A DNA stretch of 50,559 nucleotides from Synergistaceae bacterium (GTDB lineage: Bacteria; Synergistota; Synergistia; Synergistales; Aminobacteriaceae). This document shows, piece after piece, positions 31,853 to 40,470 of the stretch. The number at the start of each line of letters is the position of its first letter. Positions within the stretch are counted from its first letter, which is position 1. Position numbers and translations under genes: made by a program. The stretch lies in assembly GCA_017445205.1 (NCBI GenBank), contig JAFSUP010000070.1, positions 1 through 50,559 of the forward strand, written 5' to 3'. The notes under the pieces were generated by a model that saw only the letters and a program-made list of their open reading frames with translations, ran no database searches and was not told the origin of the DNA.

Positions 31853-32452
31853 TTAATCTTTATTTATACATGTTTCCCAAATATCTTTGGCTGTCTTATC
31901 TTCTAACCCGTAAGCCTGAATTGCGTATGCCGTCATTTTAACTTCAAGTTTGTAATTTTTCCCTGCTTGGAGTGTAGATGCTTCAAAAGTAACATTGTTA
32001 ATAAAATTTACTTTTTCATTTTTAGGTAACCTCGAGCAATTTTCTACTAAATTTTTATTATAGTAGTAGTAGACAAAATGGTAGTCATCTACTTTTTTCC
32101 AATTGGCTGAATCTGGGCCGTTAATTTGAAAACATGAAGGTATATCATCAATTTTTATAAACACAAACGCGTCAAGAGTTCCTTTATCTTGTATAAAAGT
32201 TCCTAAATCGATTGTTTGTCCGTCTAAGATCGGCTCGTTATCGTGAGGATTGCCACCAAATTCAATTTCAAAGTCTCCGATTATATACTTATCTCCATCG
32301 TAATAACCAATTTTTGCGACTCTAAAGCTTGACGTATATGTTTGTGAAACTTGCACGTAGTATGACGACGCCATGACTCCAACCGCAAATGAAAGCAAAA
32401 TTGATAAAATTGCCAGAAACGTGCGCTTGTTCTTTGATTCGTCCTTTGACAT
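31853..32452 (-). CDS. TasA/camelysin-like exported protein
   Basis: A 199-residue protein with a basic N-terminus and one hydrophobic segment (LAILSILLSFAVGVMASSYYV) like SipW-dependent signal peptides. The C-terminal part ending AYAIQAYGLEDKTAKDIW matches the end of TasA/CalY-type proteins, where AYAIQ.dgf..a..aw is usual. Those proteins form biofilm fibres. No dedicated SipW signal peptidase is in the window, so processing is uncertain. AAGGAG lies before the ATG. Monocistronic. Confidence 0.62.
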   Translation of the reverse strand: MSKDESKNKRTFLAILSILLSFAVGVMASSYYVQVSQTYTSSFRVAKIGYYDGDKYIIGDFEIEFGGNPHDNEPILDGQTIDLGTFIQDKGTLDAFVFIKIDDIPSCFQINGPDSANWKKVDDYHFVYYYYNKNLVENCSRLPKNEKVNFINNVTFEASTLQAGKNYKLEVKMTAYAIQAYGLEDKTAKDIWETCINKD

Positions 32453-32572
32453 AAAAATTTCTCCTTCCTGAATTAATTTTTGTGTTTTAATTTTACGAAG
32501 GGAAAAGAGTTTTTATCGCAATGTTTTTGCGGAAAAGAACAGAAATTAAAATCATGTTTCAAAAATGCGAGC

Positions 32573-32599
32573 TTGAAAAAATTTTCTCTGATTTATAAT
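32573..32599 (+). promoter_or_regulatory. Promoter upstream of the TrpB2 gene
   Basis: TTGAAA, 15-bp spacer (short), TATAAT, about 40 bp before the ATG. Confidence 0.5.
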
Positions 32600-32638
32600 A
32601 GGCGAGTTAAAAATTTAGATTAAGGAGAGAAATTTATC

Positions 32639-34015
32639 ATGAGCAAATTCGATGTTCCATATAAAATTTATCTTGATGAAAAAGAAATTCCTTCCTCGTG
32701 GTACAACGTCCGTGCTGACATGAAGACAAAGCCCGCGCCGCTGATTCACCCCGGGACGCTAAAACCGATGACGTTTGAGGACATGCGCCCGATTTTCTGC
32801 GACGAACTTATTAAGCAAGAACTCGACGATGACACCGCATATATAAAAATCCCTGACGAAATTTTAAACTTTTATAAAATGTATCGTCCTTCGCCACTTA
32901 CTCACGCGGTCTTTCTTGAAGAAGCACTCGGAACGCCCGCGCATATTTTTTATAAATTCGAGGGCAACAATACTTCCGGCTCTCACAAATTAAACTCCGC
33001 AATCGCTCAGGCTTATTATGCAAAGAAGCAGGGCCTCAAAGGTGTAACGACTGAAACAGGCGCTGGACAATGGGGAACAGCGTTGGCTATGGCGTGCTCG
33101 TTCTTCAAACTCGGCTGCAAAGTTTACATGGTGAAAGTTTCTTACGAACAGAAGCCTTTTAGACGCGAAGTCATGAGGACGTATGGAGCAAGCGTAACGC
33201 CTTCGCCGTCAATGGAAACTGAAATCGGACGCAAAATTAACGCCGAGCACCCGAACACGACGGGCTCATTAGGCTGTGCAATTTCTGAAGCTGTCGAAGT
33301 CGCCGCGTCAACAGAAGGCTATCGCTATGTTCTTGGTAGCGTGTTGAATCAAGTTTTGCTTCATCAGTCTATAATTGGACTTGAAACGAAAGCGGCTTGC
33401 GAAAAGTACGGAATCAAACCTGACATTATAATCGGCTGCGCGGGAGGCGGCTCGAACTTAGGCGGATTAATTTCGCCGTTCATGGGAGAAAAATTGCGCG
33501 GCGAAGCAGATTATGAAATTATTGCGGTAGAGCCGGCGAGCTGTCCGAGCTTAACGCGCGGAAAATTTGCTTACGACTTCTGCGACACTGGCAAAGTCTG
33601 CCCGATGGCTAAAATGTATACGCTTGGTCATGATTTTATTCCGTCAGCTAACCACGCCGGAGGACTTCGTTATCACGGAATGAGCAGCATTTTGTCGCAA
33701 CTTTATCACGACGGATTCATGAAAGCGCGTTCAGTTGAACAGACGAGTGTCTTTGAAGCGGCGGAACAGTTTGCACGCGTCGAGGGAATTTTGCCGGCGC
33801 CGGAAAGTTCACACGCGATCCGAGTTGCGATTGACGAGGCATTAAAGTGCAAAGAGACCGGCGAAGAAAAGACAATAATCTTCGGACTTACAGGCACGGG
33901 ATATTTCGACATGGTAGCGTATGAAAAATATAACGACCATGTAATGACGGACTACATACCGAGCGACGAAGATTTAGCTAAAGGCTTCGCAGGAATCCCT
34001 AATATAAATTTGTAA
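32639..34015 (+). CDS. Tryptophan synthase beta chain-like protein, TrpB2 type
   Basis: A 458-residue PLP enzyme of the TrpB2 group, longer than TrpB1 (about 400). Schiff-base lysine in NTSGSHKLNSA (Lys117), catalytic region TETGAGQWGTALA, phosphate-binding GCAGGGSNLGG and C-terminal GLTGTGYFD. TrpB2 enzymes condense indole and serine without a bound alpha subunit and often serve as indole-salvage enzymes; some use phosphoserine. No trpA or other trp genes are nearby. Strong AAGGAGAG ribosome-binding site. A quadruplex-loop hairpin follows just after the stop. Confidence 0.92.
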   Translation: MSKFDVPYKIYLDEKEIPSSWYNVRADMKTKPAPLIHPGTLKPMTFEDMRPIFCDELIKQELDDDTAYIKIPDEILNFYKMYRPSPLTHAVFLEEALGTPAHIFYKFEGNNTSGSHKLNSAIAQAYYAKKQGLKGVTTETGAGQWGTALAMACSFFKLGCKVYMVKVSYEQKPFRREVMRTYGASVTPSPSMETEIGRKINAEHPNTTGSLGCAISEAVEVAASTEGYRYVLGSVLNQVLLHQSIIGLETKAACEKYGIKPDIIIGCAGGGSNLGGLISPFMGEKLRGEADYEIIAVEPASCPSLTRGKFAYDFCDTGKVCPMAKMYTLGHDFIPSANHAGGLRYHGMSSILSQLYHDGFMKARSVEQTSVFEAAEQFARVEGILPAPESSHAIRVAIDEALKCKETGEEKTIIFGLTGTGYFDMVAYEKYNDHVMTDYIPSDEDLAKGFAGIPNINL

Positions 34016-34021
34016 GTTTTA

Positions 34022-34067
34022 TCGCGCCCTCGTTCTTCCCACCCACCCACCCGAACTTCGGGCGCGA
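34022..34067. repeat. Hairpin with quadruplex-forming loop, copy 2
   Basis: TCGCGCCC pairs with GGGCGCGA, then a small internal loop, then GTTC with GAAC; the loop is TT plus CCCACCCACCCACCC. It has the same loop as copy 1 but a different stem, and again starts within 10 bases of a stop codon. Confidence 0.85.
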
Positions 34068-34088
34068 GTTTGTCTCGTAAAAAAGTCA

Positions 34089-34117
34089 TTGACATATTCC
34101 AATTTGGCGTTTATTAT
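34089..34117 (+). promoter_or_regulatory. Sigma-70 promoter of the dap-lysC operon
   Basis: TTGACA, exactly 17 bp, TATTAT: the best canonical promoter in the window. It gives a leader of about 240 bases before dapA. Confidence 0.75.
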
Positions 34118-34170
34118 TTCACTTGCGATATTAAAGAATATTAGAAAAATTTTGAGAGGAGCGTAAAGAA

Positions 34171-34260
34171 ATGTTAAAAATGGAATCAACGAAAAAATTT
34201 TTTATGTCTCCTTGCCTGTCGTCACGAAAAATAAAACGTGAGTATATATTTTTGCCTTAG
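34171..34260 (+). CDS. Possible 29-residue leader peptide upstream of dapA
   Basis: A small frame with AGAGGAG 9 bp before its ATG: MLKMESTKKFFMSPC then 14 more residues. Five of 29 residues are lysine. It sits between the promoter and a terminator-like hairpin in front of dapA, the layout expected for attenuation. Nothing proves it is translated. The rest of this intergenic stretch holds only the quadruplex hairpin, the promoter and the terminator; the conserved lysine-riboswitch core is not seen. Confidence 0.35.
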   Translation: MLKMESTKKFFMSPCLSSRKIKREYIFLP

Positions 34261-34305
34261 TGAATGACGGACATAAATATATATATTGATATTGCATAGA
34301 TTAAG

Positions 34306-34333
34306 AAGCCGCTCATTCGCTGGGCGGTTTTTT
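34306..34333 (+). terminator. Terminator (possible attenuator) in the dapA leader
   Basis: AAGCCGCTC/GGGCGG(TT) hairpin with a 7-base loop followed by TTTTTT, about 35 bp before dapA. It lies inside the operon leader, not after a recognised gene. Confidence 0.7.
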
Positions 34334-34367
34334 ATTTATGAAAATTTTTAGTAAAGGAGTTTTTTTT

Positions 34368-35255
34368 ATGGCATCAAGCAAAATTTTCAAAGGTGCGGCC
34401 ACGGCTTTAATCACGCCGATGAACGCAAACGGAATCGATTACGATTCACTCGCAAAATTACTCGATTGGCAACTTGAGCAAGGCATCAACGCGCTTGTAA
34501 TTGCAGGAACGACAGGCGAAGGCTCGACGCTCACCGACCCGGAACATGAGAAAGTCATTGAGTTTTCCGTCAAGAGAGTTGCAGGACGTTGCCCGGTCGT
34601 AGCGTCAACAGGTTCAAACGATACAGCACACGCGATCTATTTGACGAAGTTCGCTTGTGATGCTGGCGCGGACGGAATTTTGGCTGTAACTCCATATTAC
34701 AACAAAGCAACGCAAAACGGACTTGTAAAAATGTATACAGCAATCGCTGATGCGTCAACAAAGCCGCTAATTCTCTACAACGTTCCTTCAAGAACTGGCG
34801 TGAACATTGAGCCGGAAACATACGCTAAACTCGCTGACCACCCTATGATCTCCGGAATAAAAGAAGCGAACGGCAATATATCCAAGATTGTACAAACTGC
34901 GCAATTAGTTGGCGACAAGTTGGATATTTACTCCGGCAATGATGATCAGATTGTGCCGATTCTTTCAATGGGAGGCAAGGGTGTTATCTCGGTTTTGTCA
35001 AACCCGGCACCGAAAAAGACAGTGGAAATTTGCGACAGATTTTTTGCCGGTGATGTTAAAGGCGCTGCGGCGTTGCAATGCGAGATGTTACCGCTAATTA
35101 ATGCTTTATTCTGCGAAGTTAATCCAATTCCAGTTAAAGCGGCTATGGCGGCAATGGGATTTTGTGAAAATTATTTGCGTCTGCCTCTTGTTCCGATGGA
35201 AGAAGCGCACTGGCACAAGCTCGAAGCGATTATGAAAGAGCAGGGATTGTTATAA
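34368..35255 (+). CDS. dapA: 4-hydroxy-tetrahydrodipicolinate synthase
   Basis: Condenses pyruvate and aspartate semialdehyde, the first committed lysine/DAP step. The 295-residue protein shows GTTGEGSTL, the YNVPSRTG motif with Tyr137, and the Schiff-base lysine in GIKEANG (Lys165). ATG 34368 has AAAGGAG at good distance; a frame extension to an ATG ten codons upstream includes that ribosome-binding site and is unlikely. Its stop overlaps the dapB start by one base. Confidence 0.95.
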   Translation: MASSKIFKGAATALITPMNANGIDYDSLAKLLDWQLEQGINALVIAGTTGEGSTLTDPEHEKVIEFSVKRVAGRCPVVASTGSNDTAHAIYLTKFACDAGADGILAVTPYYNKATQNGLVKMYTAIADASTKPLILYNVPSRTGVNIEPETYAKLADHPMISGIKEANGNISKIVQTAQLVGDKLDIYSGNDDQIVPILSMGGKGVISVLSNPAPKKTVEICDRFFAGDVKGAAALQCEMLPLINALFCEVNPIPVKAAMAAMGFCENYLRLPLVPMEEAHWHKLEAIMKEQGLL

Positions 35256-35986
35256 TGCAAATTGTAATTAACGGTGCAAACGGCAAAATGGGGCATATGA
35301 TTGCCGAAATGGCCGGTGAAGACAACATAGCTGCTCGCGTTGATATAACGCTTGAAAATTCGCATGGCTGCTATAAAAATCTTAATGATTTCAGCGGCTC
35401 GGCTGATTGTGTCGTAGATTTTTCCAACCACAAAGCTGTAAATGGATTATTGGAATATTGTAAAAAAAGGAATTTGCCCGTGTTAATTGCGTCAACAGGC
35501 CACACTGAAGACGAAATCAAAATGATTCACGAGGCCGCAAAACAAATTCCAGTTTTCTTTTCGCCTAATATGTCGATTGGTGTTGCATTGCTCGCCGATG
35601 TCGCTGAACGAGTTGCGAAGGTCTTTGGCGACTGCGATATCGAATTAATCGAAACTCATCATAACCAAAAACTTGACGTTCCGAGCGGTACAGCATTGAT
35701 GTTGGCACAAAGAATCAAAGAAGCAAAGCCCGATTTAGTTTTCAACGTAGGTCGCCACGAGAACGGCAAACGCCCTGCGAACGAAATTGGTATTCATTCA
35801 TTGCGCTATGGTTCTGAAGTTGGTACACACGAGATAATTTTCTCAAACGGCTTGGAGACTATAACTTTGAAGCATGATGCTAAAAATCGCGCGTTGTTTG
35901 CAAGAGGTGCGCTTGCGGCGGTAAAATGGCTTTTGGATAAAAGCGCGGGATTGTACACAATGAAAGATTTTCTTAACGAGGCGTAA
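35255..35986 (+). CDS. dapB: 4-hydroxy-tetrahydrodipicolinate reductase
   Basis: NAD(P)H-dependent second step of the DAP pathway. 243 residues; nucleotide motif NGANGKMGHMIAEM at the N-terminus and the substrate motif ETHHNQKLDVPSGTALMLA. The start ATG shares one base with the dapA stop. Confidence 0.95.
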   Translation: MQIVINGANGKMGHMIAEMAGEDNIAARVDITLENSHGCYKNLNDFSGSADCVVDFSNHKAVNGLLEYCKKRNLPVLIASTGHTEDEIKMIHEAAKQIPVFFSPNMSIGVALLADVAERVAKVFGDCDIELIETHHNQKLDVPSGTALMLAQRIKEAKPDLVFNVGRHENGKRPANEIGIHSLRYGSEVGTHEIIFSNGLETITLKHDAKNRALFARGALAAVKWLLDKSAGLYTMKDFLNEA

Positions 35987-35989
35987 ACC

Positions 35990-36688
35990 ATGGAAGCGCA
36001 AGAGATTATTAAGTTTATCGCGGACGCTAAGAAAGTTACTCCAGTGAAAATTTATTTGCGTGAGAAAGAGCCGATAGATTTTTCTGGTACAAGCGCAAAA
36101 ATTTTTGGTGAACGCGATAAAATCGTTTTTGGCGACTGGAACGAGCTCGAACAGATTGTAGCCGCTAATAGATCCAAAATTGATGAAATTGTAATCGAAA
36201 ATTCTTCGCGTAATAGCGCAATTCCTTTGCTTGACCTCAAAAATATTCAGGCAAGAATTGAGCCCGGCGCAATAATCCGCGATAATGTTGTAATTGGCAA
36301 AAACGCTGTAATCATGATGGGCGCGATTATAAATATAGGCGCTGTAATCGGTGATGGCACAATGATTGACATGGGCGCGGTACTCGGAGGGCGTGCTACA
36401 GTTGGTAAAAATTGCCATGTTGGTGCGGGAGCTGTGCTTGCAGGAGTTATTGAGCCAGCTAGCGCGAAGCCTGTCATAGTCGAAGATAACGTTTTAATCG
36501 GAGCTAACGCGGTTGTAATTGAAGGCGTTCACATTGGTGAAAATTCCGTTGTTGCCGCCGGAGCAGTTGTAATTGAAGATGTTCCGCCAGGTAAAGTCGT
36601 AGCAGGCTGTCCCGCGCGAATTATCAAGGATAAGGACGCAAATACAACTTTGAAAACAGCCCTCGAAACTTCATTAAGGAAATTGTAA
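35990..36688 (+). CDS. dapH: Tetrahydrodipicolinate N-acetyltransferase
   Basis: Acetyl-CoA-dependent acylation of tetrahydrodipicolinate, marking the acetylase variant of lysine synthesis. The 232-residue protein has an N-terminal DapH-type domain and a left-handed beta-helix of hexapeptide repeats (about 85-215). The length and N-terminal domain separate it from succinyl-CoA-dependent DapD. It lies 3 bp after dapB and directly abuts the deacetylase. Confidence 0.93.
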   Translation: MEAQEIIKFIADAKKVTPVKIYLREKEPIDFSGTSAKIFGERDKIVFGDWNELEQIVAANRSKIDEIVIENSSRNSAIPLLDLKNIQARIEPGAIIRDNVVIGKNAVIMMGAIINIGAVIGDGTMIDMGAVLGGRATVGKNCHVGAGAVLAGVIEPASAKPVIVEDNVLIGANAVVIEGVHIGENSVVAAGAVVIEDVPPGKVVAGCPARIIKDKDANTTLKTALETSLRKL

Positions 36689-37834
36689 ATGGAAATTGAT
36701 TTTCTAAGTGAAGCTCAAAAACTTGCACAGAAGCTAAACTCAGTTCGCGAGACACTTCACAAGACTCCTGAGCTTGGCGATCACGAATTTAAGACGGCTG
36801 AATTTATTGAAAAATACCTCGATGAAATTGGTGTAACTCATCGCAGAGTTTTGGATACCGGGATAATAGCTCGTATAGATGGAAAATTGCCCGGAAAAAA
36901 TTCAGCTCTTCGCACAGACATAGACGCGCTCCCGATTAACGAAGCTACAGGCGCGTCTTTCGCCTCTCAAAATCCAGGTTGTATGCACGCTTGCGGCCAT
37001 GATGTTCATATGACAGGAATATTAGGCGCGGCAACGCTTTTACAGGCTCATCAAAACGATTTACACGGCTCTGTTACATTTTTATTCCAACCTGACGAAG
37101 AGGGAGACGGCGGAGCAGATAGAATGATAAAAGCCGGTTGTTTGAATGGCATAGAGGCTGTATTCGGTGCGCACGTTGATCCAGCTTTGCCCGGCGGTCA
37201 TATTGGGGTAAAGTATGGAAATTTTTATGCGGCTTCGGCAATGTTCAGAGTTGTAATTATTGGTAAGTCTGCTCACGGTGCGCAACGCGACAAGGGTATA
37301 GATGCTATCGAAGTTTCTGCGCATATAATCACGGAAATTTTGAAAATGAACAAACCCGGCCATGTTGCAACTGTTGGTATTTTCAACGCTGGTACAATGG
37401 GCAATATTTTGGCCGGACGCGCAGAATTTAGGGGTATAATGCGAACTTTTGGAACAGATGAACGCGCCCGAATGTGCAAAGAATTTGAAGAAATTGCAAC
37501 AAAAATTTCCGAATCTTTTGGTGCAAAATGTGAATGTCATTTCCAATTAAACACACCTGGAGTTGTAAATGATAATGACAAATTAACTTTGCTTGTTGAG
37601 AATACAGCGTGTGAAGTTCTAGGCTCTGACCGTGTTGATGTCATAGAGAAACCGTTATTCATAAGCGAGGATTTTGGATATTACATTATGGCAAAAACTG
37701 GAAATTTCTATCACATTGGCGCAGGTTGCGAATATCCATTGCATAGCGATAAATTCCTTCCTGTGCCTGAATCCGCAATAATAGCTTCGGCGGTTCATGC
37801 CGCTGTCGTATACAAATTTAATTCACGGGACTGA
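36689..37834 (+). CDS. N-acetyldiaminopimelate deacetylase (M20 family)
   Basis: M20 metallopeptidase-type amidohydrolase of 381 residues. Metal ligands are in MHACGHDVHM (about 98-107) and PDEEGDGGADRM (about 135-146), with GAHVDP, HGAQRDKGIDAI in the lid domain and EDFGYYI near the end. Family members also act as hippurate or IAA-amino-acid hydrolases, but the position directly after dapH defines it as the DAP-pathway deacetylase. The ATG follows the dapH stop without a gap. The aminotransferase and epimerase steps are not in the window. Confidence 0.88.
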   Translation: MEIDFLSEAQKLAQKLNSVRETLHKTPELGDHEFKTAEFIEKYLDEIGVTHRRVLDTGIIARIDGKLPGKNSALRTDIDALPINEATGASFASQNPGCMHACGHDVHMTGILGAATLLQAHQNDLHGSVTFLFQPDEEGDGGADRMIKAGCLNGIEAVFGAHVDPALPGGHIGVKYGNFYAASAMFRVVIIGKSAHGAQRDKGIDAIEVSAHIITEILKMNKPGHVATVGIFNAGTMGNILAGRAEFRGIMRTFGTDERARMCKEFEEIATKISESFGAKCECHFQLNTPGVVNDNDKLTLLVENTACEVLGSDRVDVIEKPLFISEDFGYYIMAKTGNFYHIGAGCEYPLHSDKFLPVPESAIIASAVHAAVVYKFNSRD

Positions 37835-37840
37835 TACAAC

Positions 37841-39160
37841 TTGAATAACTTAATCACAGCAAAATTCGGTGGAACTTCACTGGCTGACGCTTCTCAAATT
37901 AAAAAGGTCGCTGAGATTATAAAATCCAATTCGGCACGAAAATTTGTAGTTGCGTCCGCACCGGGCAAAAGATTTAGTGATGACATAAAAATCACCGATC
38001 TGCTTTACAAGTGCCATTCGCAAGCTAAAAACGGTGAAGATTTTTCCGCAACTCTTACCAAAATTTCTGAACGTTACTCCGAAATTATAAAAGCGTTGAA
38101 CGTGGATTTTGATATTGATTCAGAAATCGCGGAGATTAAAACAAAACTTCAGTCGGGGACAACGCCTGACTATCCTGCAAGTCGCGGCGAATACATAAAT
38201 TCAAAAATCATTGCAAAATTCTTGGGTTGGCCGTTCGTTGACGCTGCCGAGATAATTTTCTTTAATGAGAAAGGACTCCTAGACGAAAATACAACTTTCA
38301 AAACTGCAGGGGAAAAATTAAAATCTCTTGAATATGCCGTAATCCCTGGATTTTATGGTGCAATGCCTGACGGTAAAATCAAAACTTTCTCGCGCGGTGG
38401 TTCGGACGTAACTGGCTCAATAATTGCGCGGTCTGTTGAAGCGGATCTTTATGAAAACTGGACGGACGTCTCAGGAATGTTGAGCGCAGACCCTCGAATC
38501 GTACAAAATCCAAAAGTCATTGACTACATCACTTACACAGAGCTTCGCGAGCTTAGCTACATGGGCGCAAGTGTTCTTCATGAGGACGCAGTTTTTCCAG
38601 TTCGCAAGGCCGGAATACCAATTAATATTCGCAACACCAACAAGCCGGGCGATAATGGTACGTTAATCGCTGCTACATTGCCGAAAGACATTGAAAAGCG
38701 AGCTGTTACAGGCATTGCCGGGCGTAAGGGCTTCAGCAGCATCAGAATCGAAAAATCCATGATGAACGGCGAAACAGGTTTTGGCGCAAAATTGTTGTAT
38801 ATATTCGCGCGCAATGGGATCCCGTTTGAACATTGCCCGACCGGCATTGACACTATATCCGTGGTCGTTAGCAGTGAACTTTTTGACCAAAAACGCGAAA
38901 TTGTATTACGTGAAATCAAAACCGAGCTTGACCCTGACTTCATAACTATTGAAAAAAATCTTGCTGTCGTCGCTATCGTCGGCGAAGGCATGGTAAGCGT
39001 TAAGGGTATGGCCGCAAAAGTTTTTGACGCTCTCGCTAAAGCAGGCATCAATATTCGCATGATTGATCAAGGCTCCGACGAGTTAAATATAATCGTTGGA
39101 ATTGACGAAGGCGAATACAACAAGGCTATAAACGCCCTCTATGACAAGATGATAGCTTAA
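37841..39160 (+). CDS. lysC: Aspartate kinase
   Basis: Phosphorylates aspartate, the entry step to lysine, threonine and methionine. The 439-residue monofunctional enzyme has KFGGTSLADA at the start, FSRGGSDVTGSIIARS in the kinase domain (about 185-200) and two C-terminal ACT domains (from about 310) for feedback control. The start is TTG, 7 bp after the deacetylase gene, with only a weak GGGA ahead, so coupling is likely. It closes the lysine operon. Confidence 0.94.
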   Translation: MNNLITAKFGGTSLADASQIKKVAEIIKSNSARKFVVASAPGKRFSDDIKITDLLYKCHSQAKNGEDFSATLTKISERYSEIIKALNVDFDIDSEIAEIKTKLQSGTTPDYPASRGEYINSKIIAKFLGWPFVDAAEIIFFNEKGLLDENTTFKTAGEKLKSLEYAVIPGFYGAMPDGKIKTFSRGGSDVTGSIIARSVEADLYENWTDVSGMLSADPRIVQNPKVIDYITYTELRELSYMGASVLHEDAVFPVRKAGIPINIRNTNKPGDNGTLIAATLPKDIEKRAVTGIAGRKGFSSIRIEKSMMNGETGFGAKLLYIFARNGIPFEHCPTGIDTISVVVSSELFDQKREIVLREIKTELDPDFITIEKNLAVVAIVGEGMVSVKGMAAKVFDALAKAGINIRMIDQGSDELNIIVGIDEGEYNKAINALYDKMIA

Positions 39161-39215
39161 CATCAAATTTTACAATCCTGACTTCTCGATACTAATTTGA
39201 AAGGCGGCGATTTAA

Positions 39216-40277
39216 TTGGCAAGAGAAAATGACAAAATGAAAATTGCTAAAAATGCCAAGAATGACGAATTTTATACAAGATACCATGATATACAAAAAG
39301 AAATTAATGCGTATCTTGAATACAACCCTGACGTATTCAGGGATAAGACGATTTTATTACCATGCGATGACCCCGAATGGAGCAATTTTACATTATTCTT
39401 TGCACAAAATTTTGAGCATTTTGGATTAAAAAAACTAATCTCGACAAGTTACGCTGCTGACAGTAAAAAATATGTCTATCGCCAACTTTCTTTATTTGAG
39501 TCCGAAAATCCAAAATTTGACGAATCTAAAACTAATTCACATGGAAAAGTTTTTATTCTCGAACGTGGAAATACAACAGGCAGAATAGATATTAAGAACA
39601 TTGATTTTGAATATCTCGATGGTGATGGCGATTTCAGGAGCAAAGAAGTCAAAAAATTGCGCAACGAAGCTGACATTATAATCACCAATCCGCCGTTTAG
39701 TTTATTCCGCGAATTTTTGGCGTGGATCGTTGAAGCAGACAAGAAATTTTTAATCATGGGCAACATAAATTGCATTACATACAAAGAAGTTTTCCCTTTA
39801 ATAATGCAAAATAAAATTTGGTTGGGTAATGGCATGGGAAGATATATTTCAGGTTTCTTAGTTCCCGATGATTACGAACTTTACGGTACAGAGGCAAGGA
39901 TCGAAGACGGCAAGAGAATTATATCTACAAATAACAGCTTGTGGCTCACCAATCTTGAACACGGCCGCCGCCATCAACCATTGCGATTAATGACTTTAGC
40001 GGACAATCTACGCTTCAGCAAACACAAAGAAATTCGTGAGCATGGTTATCAAAAATACGATAATTATGACGCTATAGAAGTCCCGTATACAGACGCTATA
40101 CCTGGCGATTACGACGGCGTTATGGGCGTGCCAGTTACATTTCTTGATAAATATTGCCCTGAACAGTTTGGAATTGTCAAATTCCGCAAGGGCAATGATG
40201 AAAAAGATTTGCAATATACACTTGAAGGTAAAAAAATCACGCCGTACTTTAGAATTTTAATCAGGAGGAAGAAGTGA
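39216..40277 (+). CDS. EcoRI-type adenine-specific DNA methylase
   Basis: A 353-residue protein of the EcoRI methylase family (N6-adenine methyltransferase). N-terminal KNDEFYTRYHDIQKEI and LLPCDDPEWSNF, the catalytic NPPF (158-161, IITNPPFSLF) and a C-terminal GVPVTFLDKYCPEQF are family hallmarks. It probably starts at TTG 39216 with AAAGGCGG ahead; an ATG seven codons later is possible. No standard restriction enzyme is adjacent; the next gene is a DUF262-HNH protein, about 190 bp away. The two form a two-gene island between the lysine operon and the TTT transporter. Confidence 0.88.
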   Translation: MARENDKMKIAKNAKNDEFYTRYHDIQKEINAYLEYNPDVFRDKTILLPCDDPEWSNFTLFFAQNFEHFGLKKLISTSYAADSKKYVYRQLSLFESENPKFDESKTNSHGKVFILERGNTTGRIDIKNIDFEYLDGDGDFRSKEVKKLRNEADIIITNPPFSLFREFLAWIVEADKKFLIMGNINCITYKEVFPLIMQNKIWLGNGMGRYISGFLVPDDYELYGTEARIEDGKRIISTNNSLWLTNLEHGRRHQPLRLMTLADNLRFSKHKEIREHGYQKYDNYDAIEVPYTDAIPGDYDGVMGVPVTFLDKYCPEQFGIVKFRKGNDEKDLQYTLEGKKITPYFRILIRRKK

Positions 40278-40303
40278 AGATACAAAAATCAAAAAATTTG
40301 TAG

Positions 40304-40309
40304 TATAAT
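40304..40309 (+). promoter_or_regulatory. -10 element between methylase and DUF262-HNH gene
   Basis: TATAAT about 160 bp before the DUF262-HNH gene. The stretch from here to 40470 also holds 30-bp repeat copy 2. Confidence 0.35.
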
Positions 40310-40362
40310 TTCGACATTCCAATTTAGAAATTAAAAATCAAATTTCGGCGGCAGAAAATATA

Positions 40363-40392
40363 TTTTGGTCACTACTTTGGTCACTACAAAAA
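40363..40392. repeat. 30-bp repeat, copy 2
   Basis: Identical to 31747-31776 in all 30 bases and in the same orientation, with a similar 3' flank ending in AAGACGATTTT. Here it lies about 80 bp before the DUF262-HNH gene; no transposase sequence is attached. Confidence 0.9.
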
Positions 40393-40470
40393 ATTAAAAA
40401 TTTTTCAGCTATGATATGATTTTACGAAGACGATTTTGAAATTAAAAATTTGAAAGGACGAGGCGCGAGC

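Noticed and set aside
34118-34367. Lysine riboswitch upstream of dapA
   Set aside because: The region is AT-rich and short of the conserved multi-helix core; I could not find the conserved segments. A covariance search would settle it.
36247-36477. Repetitive-looking antisense frame in dapH (many Ile-Pro-Ala units)
   Set aside because: It mirrors the hexapeptide repeats of the sense gene and is not a separate gene.
38578-39060. Long antisense open frame in lysC
   Set aside because: Entirely inside the conserved ACT-domain coding region on the other strand; no independent signals.
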